A stretch of DNA of 33,113 nucleotides from Candidatus Colenecus caballi (GCA_018065615.1 JAGHSY010000076.1:1-33113), one strand, 5' to 3'; numbered from the stretch's first letter, positions 1-13,489 are shown. Notes: generated by a model from the sequence alone, not told the origin. Translations and numbers: made by a program.

Positions 1-74
1 GTAAAGGAGAGATAGAACAGACATACCAGTGTCAGCGCTATTGCAAAAACCTTTACGAAACCTTTGTTCTGCAT
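1..74 (-). CDS. secDF: Protein translocase SecDF, N-terminal fragment (runs off the window)
   Basis: Only the first 24 codons lie in the window; the gene continues beyond base 1. The peptide starts MQNKGFVKVFAIALTLVCLF, a short positively charged head followed by a hydrophobic stretch. This matches the first membrane segment of the fused SecDF of Bacteroidetes, which uses the proton motive force to help proteins across the inner membrane after SecYEG. The call rests on my recognition of this conserved N-terminus and on the TAnnTTTG promoter box about 55 bases upstream. The periplasmic and RND-like domains cannot be seen, so a different protein with a similar first segment is possible but unlikely. 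Confidence 0.75.
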   Translation of the reverse strand, partial: MQNKGFVKVFAIALTLVCLFYLSF

Positions 75-129
75 ACTTTTATATTAATTGATTATTTAAA
101 ATATTTTCTACCCGAAAATAATAAGCGTG

Positions 130-137
130 CAAATATA
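130..137 (-). promoter_or_regulatory. -7 promoter box for secDF
   Basis: On the minus strand this reads TATATTTG, a perfect TAnnTTTG Bacteroidetes -7 box, about 55 bases upstream of the secDF ATG at 74. A perfect small palindrome, GGAATT-tttc-AATTCC (139-154 on the plus strand), sits directly upstream in the spacer region and could be an operator. No clear -33 TTTG was found. The rest of the 75-428 gap holds AT-rich leader and the palindromic repeat at 258-404; no gene is seen. Confidence 0.55.
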
Positions 138-257
138 GGGAATTTTTCAATTCCATATACTCGTACGCGCGTTTTCTATAGGAAATATATGCTTTTCGCA
201 GGTGCGGGGGCGTTTTTTGCGGGGTGGTTATGGCGATTTTTGCGTCTTCCTGGCGGC

Positions 258-404
258 TTTTGCCAACTACGGTAACACCAAGTGCCCATATAAGGCTTGT
301 GAATGGGACGAACGTTACTGAAAGGCTTCAAAAACGTGGTCCGGTAACAGTGACTGGCCCCACAAACGTTATGAGGACGGCCACTGTTACCATGTTTGGC
401 GAAA
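258..404. repeat. Palindromic intergenic element with four GTAAC/GTTAC boxes, copy 1
   Basis: A 147-bp element begins TTTTGCCAA (258-266) and ends with its near-perfect inverted copy TTGGCGAAA (396-404). Inside are GTAAC (272-276), GTTAC (314-318), GTAAC (344-348) and GTTAC (386-390). Outer boxes can pair with each other, as can inner ones, giving a long stem with an internal hairpin. A second copy lies at 25589-25736 with box offsets matching to within one base. It starts 25 bases past the lacZ-like stop and has no open reading frame of its own. It could be a MITE-like element or a structured 3'-end RNA. Confidence 0.7.
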
Positions 405-428
405 TGGAAAACGTGATCCAAGTGCCGG

Positions 429-4595
<4,167 letters not shown>

Positions 4596-4599
<4 letters not shown>

Positions 4600-5309
4600 T
4601 TTACTGATCTGACCAGATTGCTTGTCTTTACGAAAAGCCATGTTACAGGAACTGTAATGTCATGCCCTTTGCGGAGCATAAAGTTGTACAGCCATCCTGT
4701 GGCGGCGGCACCAAGATGTGCAAAGTCGCTGGCCGGATTGGATTTCGGCAGCAGGGCGGCATCGGCCAGAGCCAGAACAATGACTATATATTTTATCTTG
4801 ACTGGCCCGAACAGGGGAATGGGTTCGGCATGATTGGGCGCACGGAAAGCCAGAGCGGTGCTGAATGCCAGAATGCAGGCCGATGTCAGCGGTATGGTCT
4901 GCTGCCATCCCTTTCCGTTCACGGACGGGAAGGCCAGAAAGACGGCCATGAAACACAGCATTCCGGCAACTCCGCCCAGGACATAAAGCCCACGGAGCCC
5001 GTTGGCTGTGAAGAACTGCAGGAATATGCTTCCCAGCCAGAACAGTGTGATCATGTTGAACAGAAGGTGCCACAGGCCATGGCTTGTGAACAGAGCGGTG
5101 GCAATGGACCAGGGTTGTCTGAGCAGGACTGCCGGGTTCCAAGGGAACTGGAAGACGCGGGCTATTGACATGTCCGTGCCCGATGTGAACAGCGTGTAGA
5201 ATATGTCTGCAATCAGAATCAGGACAAACATGCCGCAGTTGACCAGCACCAGGCGGGTCAGGACATCGCCTGTCCTGAACTTGAGCTTCAGTTCTTCAAG
5301 AATGTTCAT
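4596..5309 (-). CDS. Rhomboid family intramembrane protease, divergent active site
   Basis: A 237-residue polytopic membrane protein of the rhomboid family, which cleaves other proteins inside the membrane with a Ser-His dyad. The conserved HxxxN of helix 2 is present (WHLLFNMITLFWLG, H81/N85), as is the helix-6 histidine (DFAHLGAAATGW, H198). The helix-4 GxSG motif is altered: the aligned segment is PLTSACILAF, with S143 kept but both glycines lost. This may be active with altered kinetics, or a pseudoprotease. Its ATG overlaps the stop of the preceding rhomboid gene by one base (TAATG), so the two are translationally coupled and possibly work together. Confidence 0.85.
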
Positions 5310-5998
5310 TACCAGGTGAATTCAATATGGTTGTCCTTGCGGTCCTTATGTTTCCAGTAAAGGATAATGAGGAAACCTACAAGCATCCCTCCAAGATGTG
5401 CAAAATGCGCTACGTTGTCAGCGGCGCTGGCACGGAGTCCGAGACCAAGTTCCAGAACGACATACCCTATTACCAGCCATTTGGCCTTGATGGGGAATGG
5501 AAAAGGTATGATGAACAGCTGGTTGTCGGGGAAAGTCATTCCATATCCGAGAAGAATGCCGTAAACGGCGCCCGATGCACCCACGGTAAGTATTCCGTCA
5601 AGGTATGTCTTCATGGGGACAATGTATCCGCCCATGCTGACCTGTTCATATTGGGCAAAGGCAATCTCATAATGCACAAACTGGCAGATCTCCTGCATTA
5701 CTCCTGCACCGATGCCGCACAGCAGGTAGAAAATCAGGAACCTTTTTGCTCCCCAGGTTTCTTCCATGATGCGGCCGAACATCCATACGGCAAACATGTT
5801 GAAGAAAATGTGCTGGAAGCCTTCGTGAAGGAACATGTAGGTGATGAGCTGCCAGATTCTGAAACTGGGTGCCATGAAGAAGTGCAGGCCGAAAAGCCTG
5901 TGCAGGTCAATGCCGTATTTGCCCAGAGCAAGAGTGCCCATCCAGGCCAGTACGTTAATGATCAGCAGATTCTTTGTGACTGTGGGCAATTTGTTCAT
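5309..5998 (-). CDS. Rhomboid family intramembrane serine protease
   Basis: A 229-residue rhomboid with about six membrane segments. The catalytic serine lies in VGASGAVYG (S142) and the catalytic histidine in AHFAHLGGMLVG (H201). The oxyanion-side HxxxN is H63/N67 (HIFFNMFAVWMFG), so the active site is complete. The reading frame stays open far upstream, into argS, but the ATG at 5998 is preferred because it starts at the family N-terminus (MNKLPTVTKNLLIINVLAW) and follows a -7 box at 6028-6035. It is the first gene of the unit rhomboid, rhomboid, EEP hydrolase, beta-galactosidase. Physiological substrates are unknown. Confidence 0.92.
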   Translation of the reverse strand: MNKLPTVTKNLLIINVLAWMGTLALGKYGIDLHRLFGLHFFMAPSFRIWQLITYMFLHEGFQHIFFNMFAVWMFGRIMEETWGAKRFLIFYLLCGIGAGVMQEICQFVHYEIAFAQYEQVSMGGYIVPMKTYLDGILTVGASGAVYGILLGYGMTFPDNQLFIIPFPFPIKAKWLVIGYVVLELGLGLRASAADNVAHFAHLGGMLVGFLIILYWKHKDRKDNHIEFTW

Positions 5999-6027
5999 AT
6001 GTCCTACATAATTAAGGTAACAGACGG

Positions 6028-6035
6028 CAAAAGTA
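6028..6035 (-). promoter_or_regulatory. -7 promoter box for the rhomboid unit
   Basis: The minus strand reads TACTTTTG, a perfect TAnnTTTG match, 29 bases upstream of the rhomboid ATG at 5998. It lies only 13 bases from the opposing -7 box of argS, so the two divergent promoters overlap and probably interfere with each other. Confidence 0.5.
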
Positions 6036-6048
6036 GCCATTTTTTCAG

Positions 6049-6056
6049 TAACTTTG
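6049..6056 (+). promoter_or_regulatory. -7 promoter box for argS
   Basis: TAACTTTG, a perfect TAnnTTTG match, ends 19 bases before the argS ATG at 6076. No clear -33 TTTG is found at 19-21 bases upstream. No Shine-Dalgarno sequence precedes the ATG, which is common in Bacteroidetes. Confidence 0.55.
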
Positions 6057-6075
6057 CAGTCCATTATCTTAATAT

Positions 6076-7905
6076 ATGAAAATAGAACAGCTGATAGCAG
6101 AAATGACCGTTCAGGCAGTGAAGGCACTGTACGGTCAGGACATTGAGACCGCATCGGTCCAGGTGCAGAAGACAAAGAAGGAGTTTGAAGGCCATCTGAC
6201 AATAGTCGTTTTCCCATATCTGAAAATGTCCCGCAAGGGTCCGGAGCAGACCGCAGGTGAGATTGGAACATGGCTGCGCAGCAATGTTGAAGCTGTAAGT
6301 TCATACAACGTCATCAAGGGTTTCCTGAACCTTGTCATATCCACCCAGGTGTGGGTTGACATGCTCAATGAGATCAATTCCGATGAAAACTTCGGAACCC
6401 GCAAGGCTACAGACAGCGACCCGCTGGTCATGATAGAATACTCATCGCCCAACACCAACAAGCCGCTGCATCTTGGACACGTTCGCAACAACCTGCTTGG
6501 CGGTGCGCTGGCCAACATCATGGCCGCCAACGGTTACCGCGTGGTCAAGACCAACATTGTCAACGACCGCGGCATCCATATCTGCAAGTCAATGCTTGCT
6601 TGGCTCAAGTGGGGAAACGGCGCCACACCTGAATCCACCGGTAAAAAGGGCGATCATCTGATAGGTGACTACTATGTGGAGTTTGACAGGCACTTCCGTG
6701 CCGAGGTCAAGAGCCTGCTGCCCGCAGACTATGAAAACCTTGATGAAAAGGCGCAGGAAGAGGCAAAGGCCAAGGCCGAAAAGGAGTCTCCGCTCATGCA
6801 GGAGGCCCACGCCATGCTGGTGAAATGGGAGGCCGGTGACCCCGATGTCCGCGCCCTGTGGGAAAAGATGAACAGCTGGGTCTATGCCGGATTCGATGAG
6901 ACCTACCGCCGTCTTGGCGTAAGCTTTGACAAGATATACTACGAGTCACAGACCTATCTTGAAGGCAAGGGCAAGGTAATGGAAGGCCTTGAAAAAGGTC
7001 TGTTCTTCCGTAAGGAGGACGGTTCCGTCTGGGCTGACCTGGCAGAAAACGGTCTTGACCAGAAACTGCTTCTGCGTAGTGACGGCACATCGGTCTATAT
7101 GACTCAGGACATAGGAACCGCCAAGCTGCGTTTCCAGGATTTCCCGATTGACCGCATGATTTACGTGGTAGGCAACGAACAGAACTACCATTTCCAGGTG
7201 CTTTCCATCCTGCTTGACCGCCTGGGCTTCAAGTGGGGCAAGGACCTTGTGCATTTCTCATACGGCATGGTGGAACTGCCCGAAGGCAAGATGAAGAGCC
7301 GTGAGGGTACGGTGGTCGATGCCGATGACCTTATGGACGAAATGATTGAGACCGCCCGCCAGACCAGCGCCGAACTTGGCAAGCTGGACGGCCTGACAAA
7401 GGAGCAGTCCGATGAAATTATGCGTATTGTGGGCATGGGTGCCCTGAAGTATTTCATCCTGAAGGTCGATGCACGCAAGAACATGACCTTCAATCCCAAG
7501 GAATCCATTGATTTCAACGGAAATACCGGCCCGTTCATACAATATACATACGCCCGTATCCGCTCAATCATGCGCAAGGCGGCAGAGGAAGGCATTAAAC
7601 TTAACCAGAGACTTTATGCAAGTGATCATGAAGTCATTTCTGAAAAGGAACTGGGACTCATACAGATGCTGAACGGTTTCCAGGATGTGGTGCACCAGGC
7701 TGCCGATGACTACAACCCGTCACAGATTGCCAACTACTGCTATGATCTGGCAAAGGAATTCAACCAGTTCTATCATGATTTCAGCATAATGCACGAACCA
7801 AGCCGTAACCTCAAGCTGTTCCGTCTGACTCTTGCTGCCAACGTTGGCAAGATTATCAGAACAGGTATGGGACTGCTCGGTATTGAAGTACCCGAAAGAA
7901 TGTGA
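6076..7905 (+). CDS. argS: Arginyl-tRNA synthetase
   Basis: A 609-residue class I aminoacyl-tRNA synthetase that charges tRNA-Arg with arginine in the cytoplasm. It shows the ArgS order: an N-terminal tRNA-recognition domain, the HIGH-type signature HLGH (132-135) inside SSPNTNKPLHLGHVRN, the KMSKS-type loop KMKSR (405-409, followed by EGTVVDADDL), and a C-terminal DALR anticodon-binding domain ending GLLGIEVPERM. Length is normal for the family. The RNase H gene starts one base after the stop, so argS heads a three-gene unit. Nothing appears missing. Confidence 0.97.
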   Translation: MKIEQLIAEMTVQAVKALYGQDIETASVQVQKTKKEFEGHLTIVVFPYLKMSRKGPEQTAGEIGTWLRSNVEAVSSYNVIKGFLNLVISTQVWVDMLNEINSDENFGTRKATDSDPLVMIEYSSPNTNKPLHLGHVRNNLLGGALANIMAANGYRVVKTNIVNDRGIHICKSMLAWLKWGNGATPESTGKKGDHLIGDYYVEFDRHFRAEVKSLLPADYENLDEKAQEEAKAKAEKESPLMQEAHAMLVKWEAGDPDVRALWEKMNSWVYAGFDETYRRLGVSFDKIYYESQTYLEGKGKVMEGLEKGLFFRKEDGSVWADLAENGLDQKLLLRSDGTSVYMTQDIGTAKLRFQDFPIDRMIYVVGNEQNYHFQVLSILLDRLGFKWGKDLVHFSYGMVELPEGKMKSREGTVVDADDLMDEMIETARQTSAELGKLDGLTKEQSDEIMRIVGMGALKYFILKVDARKNMTFNPKESIDFNGNTGPFIQYTYARIRSIMRKAAEEGIKLNQRLYASDHEVISEKELGLIQMLNGFQDVVHQAADDYNPSQIANYCYDLAKEFNQFYHDFSIMHEPSRNLKLFRLTLAANVGKIIRTGMGLLGIEVPERM

Positions 7906-7906
7906 T

Positions 7907-8536
7907 ATGCCCGGTCCGAAATTCTACGTTGTCTGGATTGGTCTTGCCCCGGGTGTCTATGATACTTGGGACGAGTGCAAGCAGCAGGTAGAAGGATGGA
8001 AAGGTGCCGTGTACAAAGGTTTTGAGACACGTCAGGAGGCCGAGCGTGCATTTCAGCTGCCTCCTGAAAACTTCATAGAGAAAAAGGTTTCACAGTGTGG
8101 CTGCAAAAAGGAGCCCAAGCCCGTTCCGGCCGAAGTGTGCCGTCAGGCTCTGGCCGTTGACGCGGCATGTAGCGGCAATCCCGGACAGATGGAATACCGT
8201 GCCGTCTATCTGGGTGACATGGAGGAAAAGTTCCATTTCGGCCCTGTTCTTGGAACCAACAACATTGGTGAGTTTCTTGCAATAGTGCATGCCCTAGCCC
8301 TTTACAGGAGCCGTGGGCTGGACTGGCCTGTCTATAGTGACAGCCGCAATGCCATTGCATGGGTCAGGCAGAAACAGTGCAGGACCAAACTGGAACGTAC
8401 CCCGGAGACCGAGACCGTATTCCAGCGCATTGACAGCGCCGAGCGCTGGCTCAGGGAGAACACTTACCGCAATCCCATAATCAAGTGGGAGACAGACAAA
8501 TGGGGAGAGATTCCCGCAGATTTCGGACGCAAATGA
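7907..8536 (+). CDS. rnhA: Ribonuclease H with N-terminal viroplasmin-like domain
   Basis: A 209-residue RNase HI that degrades RNA in RNA-DNA hybrids. Residues 4-50 form the caulimovirus viroplasmin-like hybrid-binding domain (FYVVWIGLAPGVYDTW). A linker of about 30 residues leads to the RNase H domain (about 80-209). All four metal-binding acids can be placed: D85 (AVDAACSGNPG), E122 (NNIGEFLAI), D145 (VYSDSRNAI) and D205 (WGEIPADFGRK). This is the Bacillus halodurans RNase H1 arrangement. The ATG at 7907 comes one base after the argS stop and gives the family N-terminus. Its own stop overlaps the next start as ATGA. Confidence 0.93.
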   Translation: MPGPKFYVVWIGLAPGVYDTWDECKQQVEGWKGAVYKGFETRQEAERAFQLPPENFIEKKVSQCGCKKEPKPVPAEVCRQALAVDAACSGNPGQMEYRAVYLGDMEEKFHFGPVLGTNNIGEFLAIVHALALYRSRGLDWPVYSDSRNAIAWVRQKQCRTKLERTPETETVFQRIDSAERWLRENTYRNPIIKWETDKWGEIPADFGRK

Positions 8537-10359
8537 AATCAGGACAAAGCAGAATACTGATGCTTGTCAGGCATTACCTGACTCTTGTGGTGCTGTTCAT
8601 TCTTGAAAAACCGCTGTTCATGCTGTATGCAGGCGGCATAGGACGGCATCTGGGACTGAAACAGTGGCTTCTGGTCATGTGGCACGGCATCCCTATTGAC
8701 CTGTCAGTTGCGGGATATCTGACTCTGCTGCCTGTTCTGCTTGTCATTGTATCAGTATGGTCAGCCTCATTTCCAATCAAGAAGATAATGCGGGTTTATG
8801 ATGCATTCATCGGCCTGCTTCTGGCACTGATATTTGTGGGCGACGCCGCACTGTATCCGTTCTGGGGGTTCAAGCTTGACGCATCAGTCCTGTTCTACCT
8901 GAAGACTCCGAAAGAGGCCATGGCCAGCATTTCGCCGCTTATGGTTGTGGTGGGAATCCTGGTTGTCCTGCTTGTCTGCTGGCTGATTTACAGAATGCTG
9001 TTAAGGTCACTCAAACCGATGGATGTGCAGTACCCGGCCGTACTTATGCCGGTCATTGTCACCTTTGCTGACATTCTGCTTTTTGCACCGCTTTTCCTTG
9101 CCATACGCGGCGGATTGAGCGAATCGACCATGAACGTGGGTCATGCTTATTTTTCAAGTGACCAGTTCCTGAACCATTCTGCCGTCAATCCGGGTTTCAG
9201 CCTGCTGTCATCTTTCAGCAAGACATCGGACTATTCACAGTGGTACGAATATTTTGATGAACAGCAGCGTGCGGAACTGTTTGACGGACTGTACAGCGTG
9301 TCGGACAGCACGACAGAGAAACTGCTTTCAGACGTGCGTCCCAATGTGCTGTTCATGGTGCTTGAGGGCTTTGGCGGTCCAATTGTTCATGACATTGAAG
9401 TGACTCCCTGCCTTCACTCTCTAATTGGTCAGGGGGTGTATTTCAGCAATTGTTATGCCAGCAGTTACCGTACTGACCGCGGCATGGTCTGCATAATGAA
9501 CGGACATCCCGGACTGCCCGTGACTTCAATAATGAAACTGCCCAACAAGAGTGCCACACTTCCGTCCATACCCGGAAAACTGGTGGAGCAGGGTTACAAG
9601 GCCGATTTCATGTACGGCGGTGATGTCAATTTCACCAATATGCGAAGCTGGCTGTTCAGCTGCGGATTCAGCAAGGTGACATCGGACGTGGATTTCACCA
9701 TTCAGGAGCGTCATACCAACGCATGGGGCGTGAATGATGACATAACAATGCGCCGTCTGCTGGACAATTTGACGTCACGTACTGATTCGCTGTGGATGAC
9801 TGGCTATCTGAGCCTTAGCAGCCATGAGCCTTTTGAGGTGCCGTATCACCGCCTTGAAGACCCCAGGGAAAACTCGTTCGCATATTCCGACAGCTGTCTT
9901 GGCGCGTTTGTTGACAGTCTGCGCAATACTCCGGTCTGGGACAATCTGCTTCTGGTAATCATGCCTGACCATGGAATACGCAATTCCACTACAAGTTCCA
10001 CGTATGCACCGGACATGTATCACATGCCGCTGCTTCTGTTGGGCGGCGCCGTCCTTCAGCCCCGTGTCATTGACACATTCATGAGCCAGTCCGATATTGC
10101 TGCAACCCTCCTTGCACAGATGGGCATTGACCACAGCGGTTTCCTGTTCAGCAGGAACGTGCTGTCATCGGACTACACATATCCGTTCGCGTTCTATACG
10201 TTCTCAAACGGTTTCGGCTTTCTGGACAGTACCGGCACGACTTTGTTTGATGCCGATGGAGACGGTGTGCTGTCAGACATTCAAGATGGTACGGACATGC
10301 GCCTTATGCGCGGCAAGGCCATACTCCAGACCCTGTATGACGATTTGGGCAGCCGCTGA
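8533..10359 (+). CDS. LtaS-like membrane phosphotransferase/sulfatase family protein
   Basis: A 608-residue protein with about five N-terminal membrane segments (1-200) and a periplasmic alkaline-phosphatase/sulfatase-fold domain related to lipoteichoic acid synthase and phosphoglycerol transferases. Metal and nucleophile positions are visible: E278 in VLFMVLEGFGG, T314 in SYRTDRG (the LtaS-type nucleophile), and D479-H480 in MPDHG. Gram-negative bacteria lack lipoteichoic acid, so this probably moves a phosphoglycerol, phosphoethanolamine or similar head group onto a glycan or lipid; the acceptor is inferred, not visible. The start overlaps the RNase H stop as ATGA. An ATG 48 bases upstream is less likely. 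It ends 26 bases from the convergent purT. Confidence 0.85.
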   Translation: MKSGQSRILMLVRHYLTLVVLFILEKPLFMLYAGGIGRHLGLKQWLLVMWHGIPIDLSVAGYLTLLPVLLVIVSVWSASFPIKKIMRVYDAFIGLLLALIFVGDAALYPFWGFKLDASVLFYLKTPKEAMASISPLMVVVGILVVLLVCWLIYRMLLRSLKPMDVQYPAVLMPVIVTFADILLFAPLFLAIRGGLSESTMNVGHAYFSSDQFLNHSAVNPGFSLLSSFSKTSDYSQWYEYFDEQQRAELFDGLYSVSDSTTEKLLSDVRPNVLFMVLEGFGGPIVHDIEVTPCLHSLIGQGVYFSNCYASSYRTDRGMVCIMNGHPGLPVTSIMKLPNKSATLPSIPGKLVEQGYKADFMYGGDVNFTNMRSWLFSCGFSKVTSDVDFTIQERHTNAWGVNDDITMRRLLDNLTSRTDSLWMTGYLSLSSHEPFEVPYHRLEDPRENSFAYSDSCLGAFVDSLRNTPVWDNLLLVIMPDHGIRNSTTSSTYAPDMYHMPLLLLGGAVLQPRVIDTFMSQSDIAATLLAQMGIDHSGFLFSRNVLSSDYTYPFAFYTFSNGFGFLDSTGTTLFDADGDGVLSDIQDGTDMRLMRGKAILQTLYDDLGSR

Positions 10360-10385
10360 CAGGAATTCCTTGGTATGAGGAAAAA

Positions 10386-11570
10386 TCAATACACCTTGAC
10401 TTTGAGTTTGGCGTAAGCGCGCTCAACCTTTTCAAGAGCCTTCTCAACGCTTTCCGCACGGGCAAGGATTACACCCATGCGGCGGTGTCCCTTGATGAAC
10501 GGTTTTCCGAACAGACGTATCTGGACATCGGGCTCGGAGAGAATCTCATCAAGGTTCTCGAATTCGACCATGCTGGTGTCACCTTCTACGACAATGGCCT
10601 TTGAAGCGCTTGGTCCGAAGAAATTGACTTTGGGAATTGGCAGGCCAAGCACGGCGCGTGCATGAAGAGCGAATTCTGACAGATCCTGTGAAATCATTGT
10701 CACCATGCCGGTGTCATGCGGACGCGGAGAAACCTCGCTGAAAAGGACGTTTTCACCGCATACGAACATTTCCACGCCGAAAATGCCGTATCCACCAAGT
10801 GCATCGGTAATCTTCTTTGCAATGTCCTGAGCCTGGGCTATAGCCTTGTCGCTCATGGGCTGTGCCTGCCATGATTCACGGTAGTCTCCGTCAACCTGAT
10901 GGTGTCCGATAGGATTGAGGAAAGTCGTTCCGGCGCTGTGGCGCACGGTCAGCAGGGTTATTTCATAGTCAAACTTAACAAAACCTTCAACAATCACCTC
11001 ACCGCCTCCGGCACGGCCGCCTTCCTGAGAAATCTGCCATGAACGGTCAGCATCGGCCGTGGTCTTGCATACACTCTGACCATGGCCGGATGAGCTCATG
11101 ATAGGCTTTACGACACAGGGTGTACCTATTTCGGCAATGGCGGCATCAAACTCCTGACGCGTTGCGGCAAAGCGGTATTTTGAAGTTGGAAGTCCCAGCT
11201 TTTCGGCTGCCAGCTGACGTATTCCCTTGCGGTTCATGGTCAGGAAAGTGGCGTTTGCTGTTGGGATCACATGATAACCTTCCTTTTCAAGTTCGACAAG
11301 CGTCGGGGTGGCTATGGCCTCGACTTCAGGAATAATCAGATCAGGCTTTTCCTGCTCTATTATCTCTCTGAGACGCGCTCCGTCAAGCATCGACAGAACA
11401 TAACTGCGGTGGGCCACCTGCATGGCAGGGGCATTCTCATAACGGTCAAGGGCAATGACTTCGACACCATAGCGCTGAAGTTCAATTGCAGCTTCCTTTC
11501 CCAGTTCGCCTGAACCGCACAGAAGGGCCTTTTTTGCGACTTTTGTAAGCGGTGTACCAATCTTTACCAT
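10386..11570 (-). CDS. purT: Formate-dependent phosphoribosylglycinamide formyltransferase (GAR transformylase 2)
   Basis: A 394-residue ATP-grasp enzyme of purine synthesis that makes formyl-GAR from GAR, formate and ATP. The N-terminal Rossmann-like part has [18 protein letters not shown] and the Gly-rich nucleotide site. The substrate segment [16 protein letters not shown] and the ATP-grasp region ([31 protein letters not shown]) match PurT closely, and the C-terminal segment ends [20 protein letters not shown]. Length is normal. It starts 11 bases after the stop of the ABC exporter gene and is probably cotranscribed with it. Confidence 0.97.
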   Translation of the reverse strand: MVKIGTPLTKVAKKALLCGSGELGKEAAIELQRYGVEVIALDRYENAPAMQVAHRSYVLSMLDGARLREIIEQEKPDLIIPEVEAIATPTLVELEKEGYHVIPTANATFLTMNRKGIRQLAAEKLGLPTSKYRFAATRQEFDAAIAEIGTPCVVKPIMSSSGHGQSVCKTTADADRSWQISQEGGRAGGGEVIVEGFVKFDYEITLLTVRHSAGTTFLNPIGHHQVDGDYRESWQAQPMSDKAIAQAQDIAKKITDALGGYGIFGVEMFVCGENVLFSEVSPRPHDTGMVTMISQDLSEFALHARAVLGLPIPKVNFFGPSASKAIVVEGDTSMVEFENLDEILSEPDVQIRLFGKPFIKGHRRMGVILARAESVEKALEKVERAYAKLKVKVY

Positions 11571-11581
11571 ATACTGTTGAA

Positions 11582-13423
11582 TTATAACTGTTGCATATCA
11601 TTGAGACGCTTGTAATAGCCGTTCATGGCTATCAGTTCCTCATGCGTACCGCGTTCCACAATCTTTCCTTCATGCATGACGCATATTTCATCGGCATTCT
11701 TGATGGTTGAAAGACGGTGGGCAATGGCAATTGTCGTGCGGTCCTTCATAAGGCGTTCCAGTGCCTCCTGAACCAGGCGCTCCGATTCGGTATCCAAGGC
11801 CGATGTGGCCTCGTCAAGAATCAGGATCGGCGGGTTCTTAAGGATGGCGCGGGCTATGCTTATACGCTGGCGCTGTCCGCCCGAAAGCAGGCATCCGCGG
11901 TCACCGATGTTCGTGTCATAACCGTTTTCCGTCTCCATGATGAAGTCATGGGCATTGGCAATCTTTGCGGCGGCAATGACCTGTTCACGGGTGGCATCCT
12001 TTACGCCGAACGTTATGTTGTTGTAGAACGTGTCATTGAAAAGGATGGCCTCCTGGTTCACGTTGCCCATCATGCCGCGTATGTCCTTCATTGACATGTT
12101 TCTCAAATCCACACCGTCAATTGTGACCGAACCCTTTGTGACGTCATAGAATCTTGGGAGCAGATCGACCAGCGTGGATTTTCCTGAACCAGACTGCCCG
12201 ACAAGAGCTATGGTCTTGCCACGGGGGATTGTCAGATTTATGTCATGCAGGACCTCATGTCCGTCTTCATAAGAGAAACTCACGCCATTGTATCTGATCT
12301 CATGCTGCAGGACGCTGACCTTTTCGGGCTTTTCAGGATCTGTCAGATTGTTTTCAGCCAGCAGTATCTTGTCAATTCTTTCGACCGATGCCATACCTTT
12401 AGGAATAGCATACCCTGCCTTTGAGAAGTCCTTGATGGGATTGATTACGCTGTAAAGTATGACCAGATAGTAAATGAAGGTCGATGCATCTATCGATGCT
12501 ATTCCGTCAAGAATCAGCTTGCCTCCGAACCACAGAACGATTACAATGAGCGCAGTACCCATGAATTCGCTTACCGGATGTGCAAGAGCCTGCCGCAGAC
12601 TTACACGGTTGGTGGCCTTGCGCAGCAGTTCGCTCTTCTCAGCAAAGCGGGATGACATTTTCTTCTCTGCCAGGAAGGCCTTGATTACACGCAGTCCGCC
12701 CAGAGTCTCTTCAAGCTGTGACATTGTGTCGCTCCAGCGCGACTGCACTTCAAGAGACTGTGCCTTGAGCTTGCGGCCAATAGTACCCATTACCCAGATG
12801 ATGAGCGGTCCGACCACTATGGTGAACACTGTCAGCTGCCAGCTTGTGATTATAAGAGTGCCTACATAGACGATTATCAGGATGGGATTCTTTATGAGCA
12901 TGTCCAAAGACTGTGCAATTGAAGCCTCAATTTCTGAAACGTCACCGCTTATGCGGGTAATGATGTCACCCTTGCGTTCCTTTGAGAAGAAACTCATGGG
13001 CAGACTGAGAATCTTGTCGTAGATCTTTATCCTGATGTCACGGACAATGCCGCTGCGCAACGGAACCATGACTGCGGCCGAACCGTAATAGCACCCGGTC
13101 TTGAAGAAAGTCATCACTATCAGGACAAGTCCGAGAATGAGAAGCGTGTTTGACGGACCGTAAACGTCAATGAATTCAGAAACCTTGAAATAGAAGTTGT
13201 CCTTTATGACATTGAAATATTCCTTCAGGTTTCCGGCCTCTGCAAATGTGGTGTATGTGTATTCCTTTTCATTGATTTGGAACAGAATCTGGAGAATCGG
13301 AATTATCAGCGCAAAAGAGAACACGTTCAGGAATGCCGACAGCAGATTAAATAGAACGCTCTCCGCCAGATTCCTGCGGTATGGTCTTACGAAACGTTTT
13401 AGAAATGAGAAAAGATCCTTCAT
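11582..13423 (-). CDS. MsbA-type ABC exporter (fused permease and ATPase)
   Basis: A 613-residue half-transporter with a six-helix type IV permease (about 1-370) and a C-terminal ATP-binding domain. The Walker A is GQSGSGKST (K415), the signature is [14 protein letters not shown] and the Walker B is [12 protein letters not shown], followed by an H-loop (AHRLSTI). By family and length it resembles MsbA, which flips lipid A-core across the inner membrane as a homodimer, though other lipids or drugs are possible substrates. The ATG at 13423 is preferred over one 39 bases upstream because it gives the compact start [17 protein letters not shown]. The divergent neighbours at 13495-16714 are also envelope-lipid genes, which supports a lipid A role. 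Confidence 0.88.
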   Translation of the reverse strand: MKDLFSFLKRFVRPYRRNLAESVLFNLLSAFLNVFSFALIIPILQILFQINEKEYTYTTFAEAGNLKEYFNVIKDNFYFKVSEFIDVYGPSNTLLILGLVLIVMTFFKTGCYYGSAAVMVPLRSGIVRDIRIKIYDKILSLPMSFFSKERKGDIITRISGDVSEIEASIAQSLDMLIKNPILIIVYVGTLIITSWQLTVFTIVVGPLIIWVMGTIGRKLKAQSLEVQSRWSDTMSQLEETLGGLRVIKAFLAEKKMSSRFAEKSELLRKATNRVSLRQALAHPVSEFMGTALIVIVLWFGGKLILDGIASIDASTFIYYLVILYSVINPIKDFSKAGYAIPKGMASVERIDKILLAENNLTDPEKPEKVSVLQHEIRYNGVSFSYEDGHEVLHDINLTIPRGKTIALVGQSGSGKSTLVDLLPRFYDVTKGSVTIDGVDLRNMSMKDIRGMMGNVNQEAILFNDTFYNNITFGVKDATREQVIAAAKIANAHDFIMETENGYDTNIGDRGCLLSGGQRQRISIARAILKNPPILILDEATSALDTESERLVQEALERLMKDRTTIAIAHRLSTIKNADEICVMHEGKIVERGTHEELIAMNGYYKRLNDMQQL

Positions 13424-13481
13424 CAGAGACAGGTGACTTTGGTTTGTTTCGCGAAGATACAAATAATACCATTATTATAAG

Positions 13482-13489
13482 TAACTTTG
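13482..13489 (+). promoter_or_regulatory. -7 promoter box for the three-gene envelope unit
   Basis: TAACTTTG is a perfect TAnnTTTG box ending five bases before the ATG at 13495. Transcription would start within a few bases of the start codon, so the mRNA may be leaderless or nearly so. No -33 TTTG is evident. Confidence 0.45.

Noticed and set aside
258-404. tRNA-like or IS element reading of the four-box element
   Set aside because: No anticodon arm or TPsiC sequence and no transposase; ends lack a clear target duplication, so only a structured or MITE-like repeat can be supported.
5999-6304. Upstream extension of the first rhomboid gene by about 100 codons
   Set aside because: It would overlap argS and its promoter; the ATG at 5998 begins the normal family N-terminus.
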